Shown here piece after piece: positions 21,501-28,100 of a stretch of 64,000 nt of DNA (position 1 is the stretch's first letter; each line of letters begins with the position of its first letter). Source of the stretch: Strongylocentrotus purpuratus (Eukaryota; Echinodermata; Echinoidea; Camarodonta; Strongylocentrotidae); contig NW_022145611.1 in NCBI RefSeq assembly GCF_000002235.5, positions 15,780,882 to 15,844,881 of the forward strand, in the 5' to 3' direction. Under the pieces are notes generated by a model, which saw nothing but the letters and a program-made list of their open reading frames with translations, had not been told where the DNA came from and made no database searches. The position numbers were made by a program, and so were the translations under genes.

Positions 21501-23891
21501 TTGTGAGATGTGAGATGGAAAATTAAAATCTGGATTCATGTTGAGGGTCAAAACCCTGGTATCAAATTTTCTGGATGGAAGGTTGTCAACTATTTACAAA
21601 AATTCAGATTTGCTTGATCTCAGTTAGAAAGCGATTATAACTCCCAAGATAAGAAACTACACGTTGTAGAGATTATCATTCCCTTGGTGATTGGATGCTT
21701 GTTCCTATTACCAATCAACTTTTCTCCAGTTACATTTTCCAAAAATATTTTTTTTACTTTCTTTTTTTCTAAGACATGTCAAAAGGGAGTGATAGCCCAA
21801 CCATGCAACAGCCAGGCTCTGTGTCACCTGGGCAACTCACAGCTAGCCATGCACGAGAATGACCCGACCTCTGACCTGGGCAAGAAGGCTCTCCTGGATG
21901 CAATGTTATCCTTTAGGGCAAGCATGGAGAACGAGGGCAAACCCAGTATAGGGGGTGACCTGCCAGCTCAGATAACGGGTGATTTTTCCATTTTTAATTT
22001 GTTGCTAAAGCCTCTCCATAGCCAGTAAAATGCTATACTCTATTTTCATAGGGTGGAAATTAATTTTATTTTGCCCTTGTCGCATAAACACAAGAAAGCT
22101 TATATACAAATCACCTTGACAATGGGATTCCAGGCCTGCTAATATGTTTTAAGTTGTTGAAATATCAAGGGAAGTATTATAGATTAGTTTTTGAAGAGTT
22201 TCACTGGACTATATCTTTGGTCTTTAGATACAATTTTGAAACATTCTTGTTTGCTTGACCTCATTGAGCAGGAGGAAACATTATTCAGAATCAATTCCTT
22301 ATGTTTGGTCGATTTCCACTCTTTAATATTGATCAGCATATATATCCATTATAATGCATTTAAGGAGATCGTCAATTGTTACATTTATAATATGTATGTC
22401 AATAAGAAGTATTAACATAATTTTTTGTATTCCTGATATTCAGAACAAGGATGGTGGCAGGAGAAAAAGAAAAAGGAAGAAGCAGCAGCAACTAGTAAGA
22501 CAGCAGCAGATAAGGGTAAGGGCGTGGCCCCCAAGGCTGCCCCAGCTAGGGGAGCTGCTGCAGGGAGGGGCACTCCAACTTCTAGGGGTACAACAAGAGG
22601 AGCACCAGCAACAGGTGAGTTAATTATTATCTTTTATATTGTAGTCATTATATGTTGTAGACTGCATGTGTGCCTCTATTAGTTTACTATAGAGTACCGA
22701 AGCTGTACGTCATAAAAATTTATTTAAAAAAAAATTTATTAATAGATTTTTGATGACGTCACACTTCACCATTAGTTTAACAGAACAGATGCAGTGCATT
22801 CGTAGAAATGTGTCATCTACTTTGCTATGCCCCCATTCAAGCTCTTCTGTCCTGGGCACACATTGGGATGTGTCATGATAGAGTGTGGTCATTTTATTAT
22901 TGATGTCCCTGTATGCCCGTTTGTCTTCCCAGCAAGAGGAGGTGCAGCCAAGGCAGCACCTGCCACCAGGGGAGGCGCCGCACGTGGGCGTGGCACCACC
23001 TCAGGGGCATCCAAGGGTGCCCCAGCCCGTGGCCGAGGAGGCGGCACCACCACCAAACCTCCTGCAGGGGCTAAATCAGGCCAACCTAGCAAGACGGCTC
23101 CAGCCAAAGCAGTAACTACCCCCTCTCCGGAGCCAAGTAAAGAGGCAGCTGCTAAACCAGGTTAGACTGCTGCATTTGCACAAGTTTTTATTTTCTCCAC
23201 GAAATGTACATTTCTTTGTTATTTTACTATGAAAGGAATGCAGCTTCGGCTTATCCATTTAAGCTTAAGATCTGTATACTGGTCAGACCTCTACTAAACT
23301 TTTCAAAATGCACATTAACAAATCAGTTCTGAGGTCATGTGAAGCCAAGACTTGATGTCATTACTCACATATTTTCTTTGAAAATGTTCACCACTTTTAT
23401 AATCAATCAATGGTTTTTCCCTGTGTTCAATGATATGGGAGCTTCCTCCATATAAAATGTCTTTGAATAAAAGTTTGGGACAGAATTGAAGCATACATGG
23501 ATCGATTCTTAAAGGTATATCCCAGTTTTTGAAATGCCCCCCTCTCAAAAAATGGAATGGAAGCTCTTATTACCAATCATGTGAAAGAATATGTTTTGAC
23601 TAAATACGTGATGATACAAATTTTGCCGGATGATCAACCTTTTCTGATCAATTCCACAACGTTTCTTTAACAATGCAATCGCATGACCAGAACTGGTCTA
23701 TACCTTTAAGCTTGTAATTCGTGTTCTTCATTCTAGCCTCGACCAAGACTACCCCTGTGCCAGCCAACGCTCCTTTGAACCGCATGAGCTACCTTCCACG
23801 CCTTGGTCTAGCGAGGGCGCTAGCCAAAGAGACTGAAGATACAAAGGAATCAAGGATGCTCTATGATGATGTCATCACTATGGCACCTAAG
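8395..23891 (+). CDS. Cadherin-like beta-sandwich / U-box-like / zinc-finger / TPR-like protein, 18 exons, 3' end missing
   Basis: I do not recognise a named gene. Eighteen exons join with GT-AG junctions, continuous phase and no stop into 1015 residues. Residues about 4-94 and 97-190 each follow the cadherin-like beta-sandwich pattern (LSIKPGSLNPKF..TTEY..V; LSGIKIADGCLVPDF..TLNY). Residues 204-254 look U-box-like (YECPI at 204-208, VDPLDGTPL at 242-250). C271/C272, C279, H291 and C295 fit a TRAF-type finger; C311, C314, H326 and C331 form a second finger. Residues about 384-830 are helical and TPR-like. Residues 843-975 are Ala/Gly/Arg/Pro-rich, and 976-1015 are TPR-like again. ATG 8395 has a perfect ACCATGG context and an in-frame TGA at 8377. 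The order suggests a cytosolic ubiquitin-ligase-like scaffold, but that is inference. The gene ends at donor GTTAGT (23892), facing the satellite. Confidence 0.85.
8719..8759. repeat. Perfect palindrome, 20-bp arms with 1-nt centre
   Basis: The arm CTAAGCAAGACTTTCATTTG at 8719-8738 is followed by T and then its exact reverse complement at 8740-8759. Three imperfect CAAGATTTGG-like units follow at about 8759-8795. The arms show no mismatch. Confidence 0.9.
8962..9306. mobile_element. MITE-like element, copy 2
   Basis: The left end is CAGTAGGGCGCTGGTCCGAG. The right end, read in reverse complement, is CATTAGGGGCACTGGTCCGAG. The interior aligns in the same orientation to copy 1 at 6825-7291 (shared TTGGCGATGCAAAAAA and GTACAGAGACTTTCAC). 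It lacks the extra GAGGATCGTC-type subrepeats of copy 1. No clean target duplication is visible and there is no transposase frame. Confidence 0.78.
9541..9616 (-). repeat. Dispersed repeat fragment, minus orientation
   Basis: The reverse complement carries GCCGACTC, AAGCCAGGTCC, TGTTAAAAAAC and GCGGG(G)AAGG in the same order as 12541-12618. The two are therefore inverted copies of one short family. The class is unknown; a SINE or MITE fragment is likely. Confidence 0.65.
9874..9973. repeat. Fold-back repeat of about 100 bp
   Basis: The left arm TTCATAAAACCTTGCTAGGC pairs imperfectly with the right arm, whose reverse complement is TTTATAAAACCTCACTAAGC. Similarity runs on for about 35 bp. It is probably a short MITE. 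Confidence 0.6.
10424..10628 (+). CDS. Exon 2 of the beta-sandwich/TPR gene
   Basis: The acceptor is GCGATGCAG and the donor is TTCAT|GTGAGA. It encodes residues 55-122, finishing the first beta-sandwich (IKIDVSAEDGTSKLYIIHAK) and starting the second (LSGIKIADGCLVPDF). It leaves in phase 1. Confidence 0.9.
10629..12107 (+). other. Intron 2 of the beta-sandwich/TPR gene
   Basis: The intron is 1479 nt of AT-rich sequence with repeated GCATGCA-type words around 11480-11790. I see no gene, RNA or clear element in it. Confidence 0.6.
12108..12274 (+). CDS. Exon 3 of the beta-sandwich/TPR gene
   Basis: The acceptor is TTCTTGCAG and the donor is CAG|GTCAGA. It encodes residues 123-178, including VNGQDPGSEVNLNVGDTAVE and IEVTSADGSNKQ, the second half of the second beta-sandwich. 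It leaves in phase 0. Confidence 0.9.
12275..13106 (+). repeat. Intron 3 with inverted repeat-flanked insertion
   Basis: TGTATTAACCGCACCCC near 12474-12490 and the reverse complement of 12901-12925 (GTATTAACCACACTTTTTTG) are related, giving inverted ends about 470 bp apart. Between them lie a long A-then-T run (12508-12547) and the dispersed repeat 12541-12618. Boundaries are approximate. No coding exon is visible. Confidence 0.45.
12541..12618 (+). repeat. Dispersed repeat fragment, plus orientation
   Basis: This is the partner of 9541-9616, starting with a T-run and GCCGACTCTGTTGGCAGC and continuing to GCGGGAAGGCC. It is one of two inverted copies about 3 kb apart in neighbouring introns. 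Confidence 0.65.
13107..13233 (+). CDS. Exon 4 of the beta-sandwich/TPR gene
   Basis: The acceptor is CATTTCAG and the donor is AAAG|GTAGTT. Residues 179-220 finish the beta-sandwich with TYTVNATKKW, and then YECPITTSPFYKPCSIKG opens the U-box-like segment. It leaves in phase 1. Confidence 0.9.
13944..14114 (+). CDS. Exon 5 of the beta-sandwich/TPR gene
   Basis: The acceptor is CTAAAAG, with a weak polypyrimidine tract, and the donor is ACAG|GTAAGA. Residues 221-277 carry HVFSEPIINELTRTSK and VDPLDGTPLENEW, the second half of the U-box-like segment. The TRAF-type finger then starts with VCCLYSYT. It leaves in phase 1. Confidence 0.88.
14634..14719 (+). CDS. Exon 6 of the beta-sandwich/TPR gene
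   Basis: The acceptor is AATCATAG and the donor is GAG|GTAAAA. It encodes GCEEKMKYSALGAHIKMC, which completes the first zinc finger with His291 and Cys295. The exon is 86 nt and too short to stand out as an open frame. Phase continuity supports it. Confidence 0.87.
15560..15672 (-). mobile_element. Candidate tRNA-like SINE head
   Basis: On the minus strand GTTGGTTTAGCGGC (15652-15665) resembles a Pol III A box and CTGTTCGAAACTG (15588-15600) resembles a B box, in the right order. The spacing is longer than in a tRNA and no cloverleaf closes. A SINE relic is therefore likelier than a tRNA gene. Confidence 0.35.
15806..15922 (+). CDS. Exon 7 of the beta-sandwich/TPR gene
   Basis: The acceptor is TTTCTAG and the donor is AAG|GTAACA. 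Residues 307-345 hold the second finger, CKEC..EWHKSNMC, with the ligands C311, C314, H326 and C331. It is phase 0 at both ends. Confidence 0.87.
16394..16508 (+). CDS. Exon 8 of the beta-sandwich/TPR gene
   Basis: The acceptor is CGTTTCAG and the donor is AAAG|GTAGGC. It encodes SHDWEKKLQGSEQSGSVDQL and KAKELIKKYRSALPKK, a charged helical linker between the zinc fingers and the TPR-like region. It leaves in phase 1. Confidence 0.85.
17266..17441 (+). CDS. Exon 9 of the beta-sandwich/TPR gene
   Basis: The acceptor is TTTTTCAG and the donor is GAT|GTAAGT. Residues 384-442 include LHTAAVNLACAIKQKP and ADLHFTLGLVLEE, a TPR-like helix pair. It leaves in phase 0. Confidence 0.88.
18187..18432 (+). 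CDS. Exon 10 of the beta-sandwich/TPR gene
   Basis: The acceptor is GACCCCAG and the donor is CAA|GTATGA. Residues 443-524 include DDDLDDSMAILSLGLSTKSK and QAIDEEFKHLLNSGQSQK. They are acidic and then helical. Codon use is noticeably more GC-rich than the flanking introns. It is phase 0 at both ends. Confidence 0.87.
18433..19058 (+). other. Intron 10 of the beta-sandwich/TPR gene
   Basis: This 626-nt intron contains a LINE-tail-like hairpin at about 18700-18760. The rest is AT-rich with an A-run at about 18830-18843. Confidence 0.55.
18700..18760 (+). repeat. LINE/SINE 3'-tail-like hairpin
   Basis: GCAGCGCTTTG followed by AAGGCGCTATATCAAAT forms an AGCGC...GCGCT stem-loop. Similar GCGCTTTG/GCGCTATATAAAT tails are common at the 3' ends of L2/CR1-type LINEs and their SINEs in aquatic animals. 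The body of the element was not recognised. Confidence 0.4.
19059..19267 (+). CDS. Exon 11 of the beta-sandwich/TPR gene
   Basis: The acceptor is TCTTTCAG and the donor is AG|GTAGGT. It encodes VMYNIHVGRLLLLQDKVEDA and LTRLQHAVGLKPFLPIA, one of the clearest TPR-like units. It leaves in phase 2. Confidence 0.9.
19312..19590. repeat. Diverged tandem duplication, period about 145 bp
   Basis: Within intron 11 (19268-19846) the stretch with TTTGATTCTTCC, GCATGTTGAAGTA and TTCACAATAAAGATAAAA occurs twice. The matching ACAATAAAGATAAAA words sit at 19411 and 19556. The copies differ by substitutions and small indels. Confidence 0.75.
19847..19984 (+). CDS. Exon 12 of the beta-sandwich/TPR gene
   Basis: The acceptor is GTGCTAG and the donor is AG|GTGAGT. 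With the split Arg it encodes RFYLGLALVQQK and EAMTYLNDGVQYLLEL, completing the TPR-like unit begun in exon 11. It is phase 2 in and out. Confidence 0.88.
19985..20954 (+). other. Introns 12 and 13 of the beta-sandwich/TPR gene
   Basis: The introns are 19985-20383 and 20522-20954. Nothing beyond ordinary intron sequence is seen; intron 12 has a clear T-rich tract before its acceptor. Confidence 0.6.
20384..20521 (+). CDS. Exon 13 of the beta-sandwich/TPR gene
   Basis: The acceptor is TGTTACAG and the donor is AG|GTAAGG. It encodes CPCDLHSEDLWRSSSGQLLK and CIELGKLLKITP, a helical segment with three closely spaced Cys residues. It is the same length (138 nt) and phase as exon 12. Confidence 0.87.
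20955..21183 (+). CDS. Exon 14 of the beta-sandwich/TPR gene
   Basis: The acceptor is TTTGACAG and the donor is CAG|GTCAGG. It encodes AAILAGQNLCTLPSRGDTY and WVLLDVHAILLEMLMEK. The donor abuts a fold-back element that starts within a few bases of the exon end. It leaves in phase 0. Confidence 0.87.
21187..21350. mobile_element. Fold-back MITE at the exon 14 donor
   Basis: The left end GGACCCATTTCACAAAG pairs with the right end, whose reverse complement contains GTTTCACAAAACTTGTAATC. Inner arms share AGTGACAAAT. A run of about 17 C lies just inside the right end. It occupies the first part of intron 14 (21184-21773) and begins about 3-5 bases after the splice site. Confidence 0.6.
21774..21978 (+). 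CDS. Exon 15 of the beta-sandwich/TPR gene
   Basis: The acceptor is TTTTCTAAG and the donor is ACGG|GTGATT. It encodes NSQALCHLGNSQLAMHENDP and KALLDAMLSFRASMENEG, a TPR-like unit. The donor is weak but gives the only continuous frame into exon 16. It leaves in phase 1. Confidence 0.8.
22444..22614 (+). CDS. Exon 16 of the beta-sandwich/TPR gene (Lys/Ala-rich linker)
   Basis: The acceptor is GATATTCAG and the donor is ACAG|GTGAGT. It encodes QGWWQEKKKKEEAAATSK and then Ala/Pro/Arg/Gly-rich low complexity (PARGAAAGRGTPTSRGTTRG). This frame was chosen because it keeps phase from exon 15 into exon 17; the other open frame here is Gln/Arg-rich and does not join. Confidence 0.83.
22933..23160 (+). 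CDS. Exon 17 of the beta-sandwich/TPR gene (RG/Ala-rich linker)
   Basis: The acceptor is CTTCCCAG and the donor is CCAG|GTTAGA. It encodes RGGAAKAAPATRGGAARGRG and PARGRGGGTTTKPP, then a Ser/Pro/Lys tail. RG/RGG-like motifs of this kind often mark disordered, sometimes RNA-binding or arginine-methylated, segments. It leaves in phase 1. Confidence 0.85.
23737..23891 (+). CDS. Exon 18 of the beta-sandwich/TPR gene, last visible exon
   Basis: The acceptor is TCATTCTAG and the donor is AAG|GTTAGT. Residues 964-1015 include MSYLPRLGLARALAKETEDT and MLYDDVITMAP, a TPR-like helix pair, so folding resumes after the low-complexity linker. It ends in phase 0 with no stop; at least one more exon must lie right of the window. 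Confidence 0.87.
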
Positions 23892-24104
23892 GTTAGTCTA
23901 TGGATATATATCAACACTGACTTGATATTCCTATTCCTATTTCTTCATGCTGCGTGTTTTTGTCGGAGGTTAGGTTTGCAATTGGGTATATGTTTGGGTG
24001 AAGGAAGGGGTGCAGGGGAAAGAACTGTAAAAGTAAATATATTTGCGGTACATTCATTTTCGCGGATTACGCGCTAAGATCGGCGTGAATTTAAAAAAAA
24101 AAAT
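23892..24104 (+). other. Start of intron 18, left flank of the satellite
   Basis: After the donor GTTAGT there are about 210 nt of unique-looking sequence. It includes a CpG-rich patch (TTCGCGGATTACGCGCTAAG) and an A-run at about 24092-24103, just before the first satellite-like bases. Confidence 0.65.
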
Positions 24105-24480
24105 TTTCATTGTCAGGAAATTTGGAAATTCAAACTATTATTTTTTTCTTCGCGAAAATGCTGAACCGCTCCATGTTTATTCTAAATTTTCCAATATTTG
24201 CCCCTACGCCCCTTTCTAAGGCAAGTGGAGGTCAGGATCCTTCTCATGGCATGTAGGGACATTTATTGTGAGGAAATTAACCTATTCAAATATTTTAATT
24301 TTTTTTCCGCCCAAATGCTGAACCACGCCGGCCCTTACCATTTTGGCCCCAATTTGGTGTATATGCCAAATTTTCCAATATTTGCCCCTACGCCCCTTTC
24401 TAAAGCAAATGGAGGTCAGGGTTTTTCTCATGGCATGTAGGGGCATTTATTGTGAGGAAACTAGCCTATTTAAAATTTTT
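24105..24480. repeat. Degenerate left-edge monomers of the satellite
   Basis: The first unit (about 24105-24230) is strongly diverged. It lacks roughly 30 bases between GAACCGCTCC and the TTTATTCTAAATTTT word, where normal units carry the CCATTTCGGCCCC block. The second unit has many private changes, such as GGTCAGGATCC and CCCAAATGCTGAACCACGCC. By about 24480 units match the array consensus. Confidence 0.85.
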
Positions 24481-25135
24481 ATATTTTTCCGCCAAAATGC
24501 TGAACCACTCCGGCCCTTACCATTTCGGCCCCAATTTGGTGTATATTCTAAATTTTCAAATATTTCTCTCCACGCCCCTTTCAAATACAAATGGAGGTCA
24601 GGGTTCTTCTCATGGCATGTATGGACATTTATTGTGAGGAAACTAGCCCATTTAAAAATTTTATATTTTTTCGCCAAAATGCTGGACCACTCCGGCCCTT
24701 ACCATTTCGGCCCCAATTTGGTGTATATTCTAAATTTACAATATTTGCCCCTACGCCCCTTTCTAAAGCAAATGGAGGTCAGGGTTCTTCTCATGGCATG
24801 TAGGGACATTTATTGTGAGGAAACTAGCCAATTTAAAAAATTTATATTTTTTCACCAAAATGCTGAACCATTCCGGCCCTTACCATTTCGGCCCCAATTT
24901 GGTGTATATTCTAAATTTTCAAATATTTCTCTCCACGCCCCTTTCTAAAACAAATGGAGGTCAGGGTTCTTCTCATGGCATGTAGGGACATTTATTGTGA
25001 GGAAACTAGCCCATTTAAAAATTTTATATTTTTCCGCCAAAATGCTGAACCACTCCGGCCCTTACCATTTCGGCCCCAATTTGGTGTATATTCTAAATTT
25101 TCAAATATTTCTTTCCACGCCCCTTTCTAAAACAA

Positions 25136-28100
25136 ATGGAGGTCAGGGTTCTTCTCATGGCATGTAGGGACATTTATTGTGAGGAAACTAGCCCATTTAA
25201 AAATTTTATATTTTTCCGCCAAAATGCTGACCCACTCCGGCCCTTACCATTTCGGCCCCAATTTGGTGTATATTCTAAATTTTCAAATATTTCTCTCCAC
25301 GCCCCTTTCAAATACAAATGGAGGTCAGGGTTCTTCTCATGGCATGTATGGACATTTATTGTGAGGAAACTAGCCCATTTAAAAATTTTATATTTTTTCG
25401 CCAAAATGCTGGACCACTCCGGCCCTTACCATTTCGGCCCCAATTTGGTGTATATTCTAAATTTTCAAATATTTGCCCCTACGCCCCTTTCTAAAGCAAA
25501 TGGAGGTCAGGGTTCTTCTCATGGCATGTAGGGACATTTATTGTGAGGAAACTAGCCAATTTAAAAAATTTATATTTTTTCACCAAAATGCTGAACCATT
25601 CCGGCCCTTACCATTTCGGCCCCAATTTGGTGTATATTCTAAATTTTCAAATATTTCTCTCCACGCCCCTTTCTAAAACAAATGGAGGTCAGGGTTCTTC
25701 TCATGGCATGTAGGGACATTTATTGTGAGGAAACTAGCCCATTTAAAAATTTTATATTTTTCCGCCAAAATGCTGAACCACTCCGGCCCTTACCATTTCG
25801 GCCCCAATTTGGTGTATATTCTAAATTTTCAAATATTTCTTTCCACGCCCCTTTCTAAAACAAATGGAGGTCAGGGTTCTTCTCATGGCATGTAGGGACA
25901 TTTATTGTGAGGAAACTAGCCCATTTAAAAATTTTATATTTTTCCGCCAAAATGCTGACCCACTCCGGCCCTTACCATTTCGGCCCCAATTTGGTGTATA
26001 TTCTAAATTTTCAAATATTTCTTTCCACGCCCCTTTCTAAAACAAATGGAGGTCAGGGTTCTTCTCATGGCATGTATGGACATTTATTGTGAGGAAACTA
26101 GCCCATTTAAAAAATTTATATTTTTTCGCCAAAATGCTGGACCACTCCGGCCCTTACCATTTCGGCCCCAATTTGGTGTATATTCTAAATTTTCAAATAT
26201 TTCTCTCCACGCCCCTTTCTAAAACAAATGGAGGTCAGGGTTCTTCTCATGGCATGTAGGGACATATATTGTGAGGAAACTAGCCCATTTAAAAAATTTA
26301 TATTTTTCCGCCAAAATGCTGAACCACTCCGGCCCTTACCATTTCGGCCCCAATTTGGTGTATATTCTAAATTTTCAAATATTTCTTTCCACGCCCCTTT
26401 CTAAAACAAATGGAGGTCAGGGTTCTTCTCATGGCATGTATGGACATTTATTGTGAGGAAACTAGCCCATTTAAAAAATTTATATTTTTTCGCCAAAATG
26501 CTGGACCACTCCGGCCCTTACCATTTCGGCCCCAATTTGGTGTATATTCTAAATTTTCAAATATTTCTCTCCACGCCCCTTTCTAAAACAAATGGAGGTC
26601 AGGGTTCTTCTCATGGCATGTAGGGACATATATTGTGAGGAAACTAGCCCATTTAAAATTTTTATATTTTTACGCCAAAATGCTGAACCACTCCGGCCCT
26701 TACCATTTCGGCCCCAATTTGGTGTATATTCTAAATTTTCAAATATTTCTTTCCACGCCCCTTTCTAAAACAAATGGAGGTCAGGGTTCTTCTCATGGCA
26801 TGTATGGACATTTATTGTGAGGAAACTAGCCCATTTAAAAAATTTATATTTTTCCGCCAAAATGCTGAACCACTCCGGCCCTTACCATTTCGGCCCCAAT
26901 TTGGTGTATATTCTAAATTTACAATATTTGCCCCTACGCCCCTTTCTAAAGCAAATGGAGGTCAGGGTTCTTCTCATGGCATGTAGGGACATTTATTGTG
27001 AGGAAACTAGCCCATTTAAAAAATTTATATTTTTTCACCAAAATGCTGAACCATTCCGGCCCTTACCATTTCGGCCCCAATTTGGTGTATATTCTAAATT
27101 TTCAAATATTTCTCTCCACGCCCCTTTCTAAAACAAATGGAGGTCAGGGTTCTTCTCATGGCATGTAGGGACATTTATTGTGAGGAAACTAGCCCATTTA
27201 AAAATTTTATATTTTTCCGCCAAAATGCTGAACCACTCCGGCCCTTACCATTTCGGCCCCAATTTGGTGTATATTCTAAATTTTCAAATATTTCTTTCCA
27301 CGCCCCTTTCTAAAACAAATGGAGGTCAGGGTTCTTCTCATGGCATGTAGGGACATTTATTGTGAGGAAACTAGCCCATTTAAAAATTTTATATTTTTCC
27401 GCCAAAATGCTGAACCACTCCGGCCCTTACCATTTCGGCCCCAATTTGGTGTATATTCTAAATTTTCAAATATTTCTTTCCACGCCCCTTTCTAAAACAA
27501 ATGGAGGTCAGGGTTCTTCTCATGGCATGTATGGACATTTATTGTGAGGAAACTAGCCCATTTAAAAATTTTATATTTTTCCGCCAAAATGCTGAACCAC
27601 TCCGGCCCTTACCATTTCGGCCCCAATTTGGTGTATATTCTAAATTTTCAAATATTTCTTTCCACGCCCCTTTCTAAAACAAATGGAGGTCAGGGTTCTT
27701 CTCATGGCATGTATGGACATTTATTGTGAGGAAACTAGCCCATTTAAAAAATTTATATTTTTTCGCCAAAATGCTGGACCACTCCGGCCCTTACCATTTC
27801 GGCCCCAATTTGGTGTATATTCTAAATTTTCAAATATTTCTCTCCACGCCCCTTTCTAAAACAAATGGAGGTCAGGGTTCTTCTCATGGCATGTAGGGAC
27901 ATATATTGTGAGGAAACTAGCCCATTTAAAATTTTTATATTTTTCCGCCAAAATGCTGAACCACTCCGGCCCTTACCATTTCGGCCCCAATTTGGTGTAT
28001 ATTCTAAATTTTCAAATATTTCTTTCCACGCCCCTTTCTAAAACAAATGGAGGTCAGGGTTCTTCTCATGGCATGTAGGGACATTTATTGTGAGGAAACT

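Larger units (their letters stand above)
21979..23736 (+). other. Introns 15, 16 and 17 of the beta-sandwich/TPR gene
   Basis: The introns are 21979-22443, 22615-22932 and 23161-23736. Intron 16 has an A/T-rich patch at 22715-22745. No other feature is supported. Confidence 0.6.

Noticed and set aside
22354..22623. Gln/Arg-rich reading of exon 16
   Set aside because: Entering from exon 15 in phase 1 gives a different frame that continues cleanly into exon 17. The Gln/Arg frame does not join either side.
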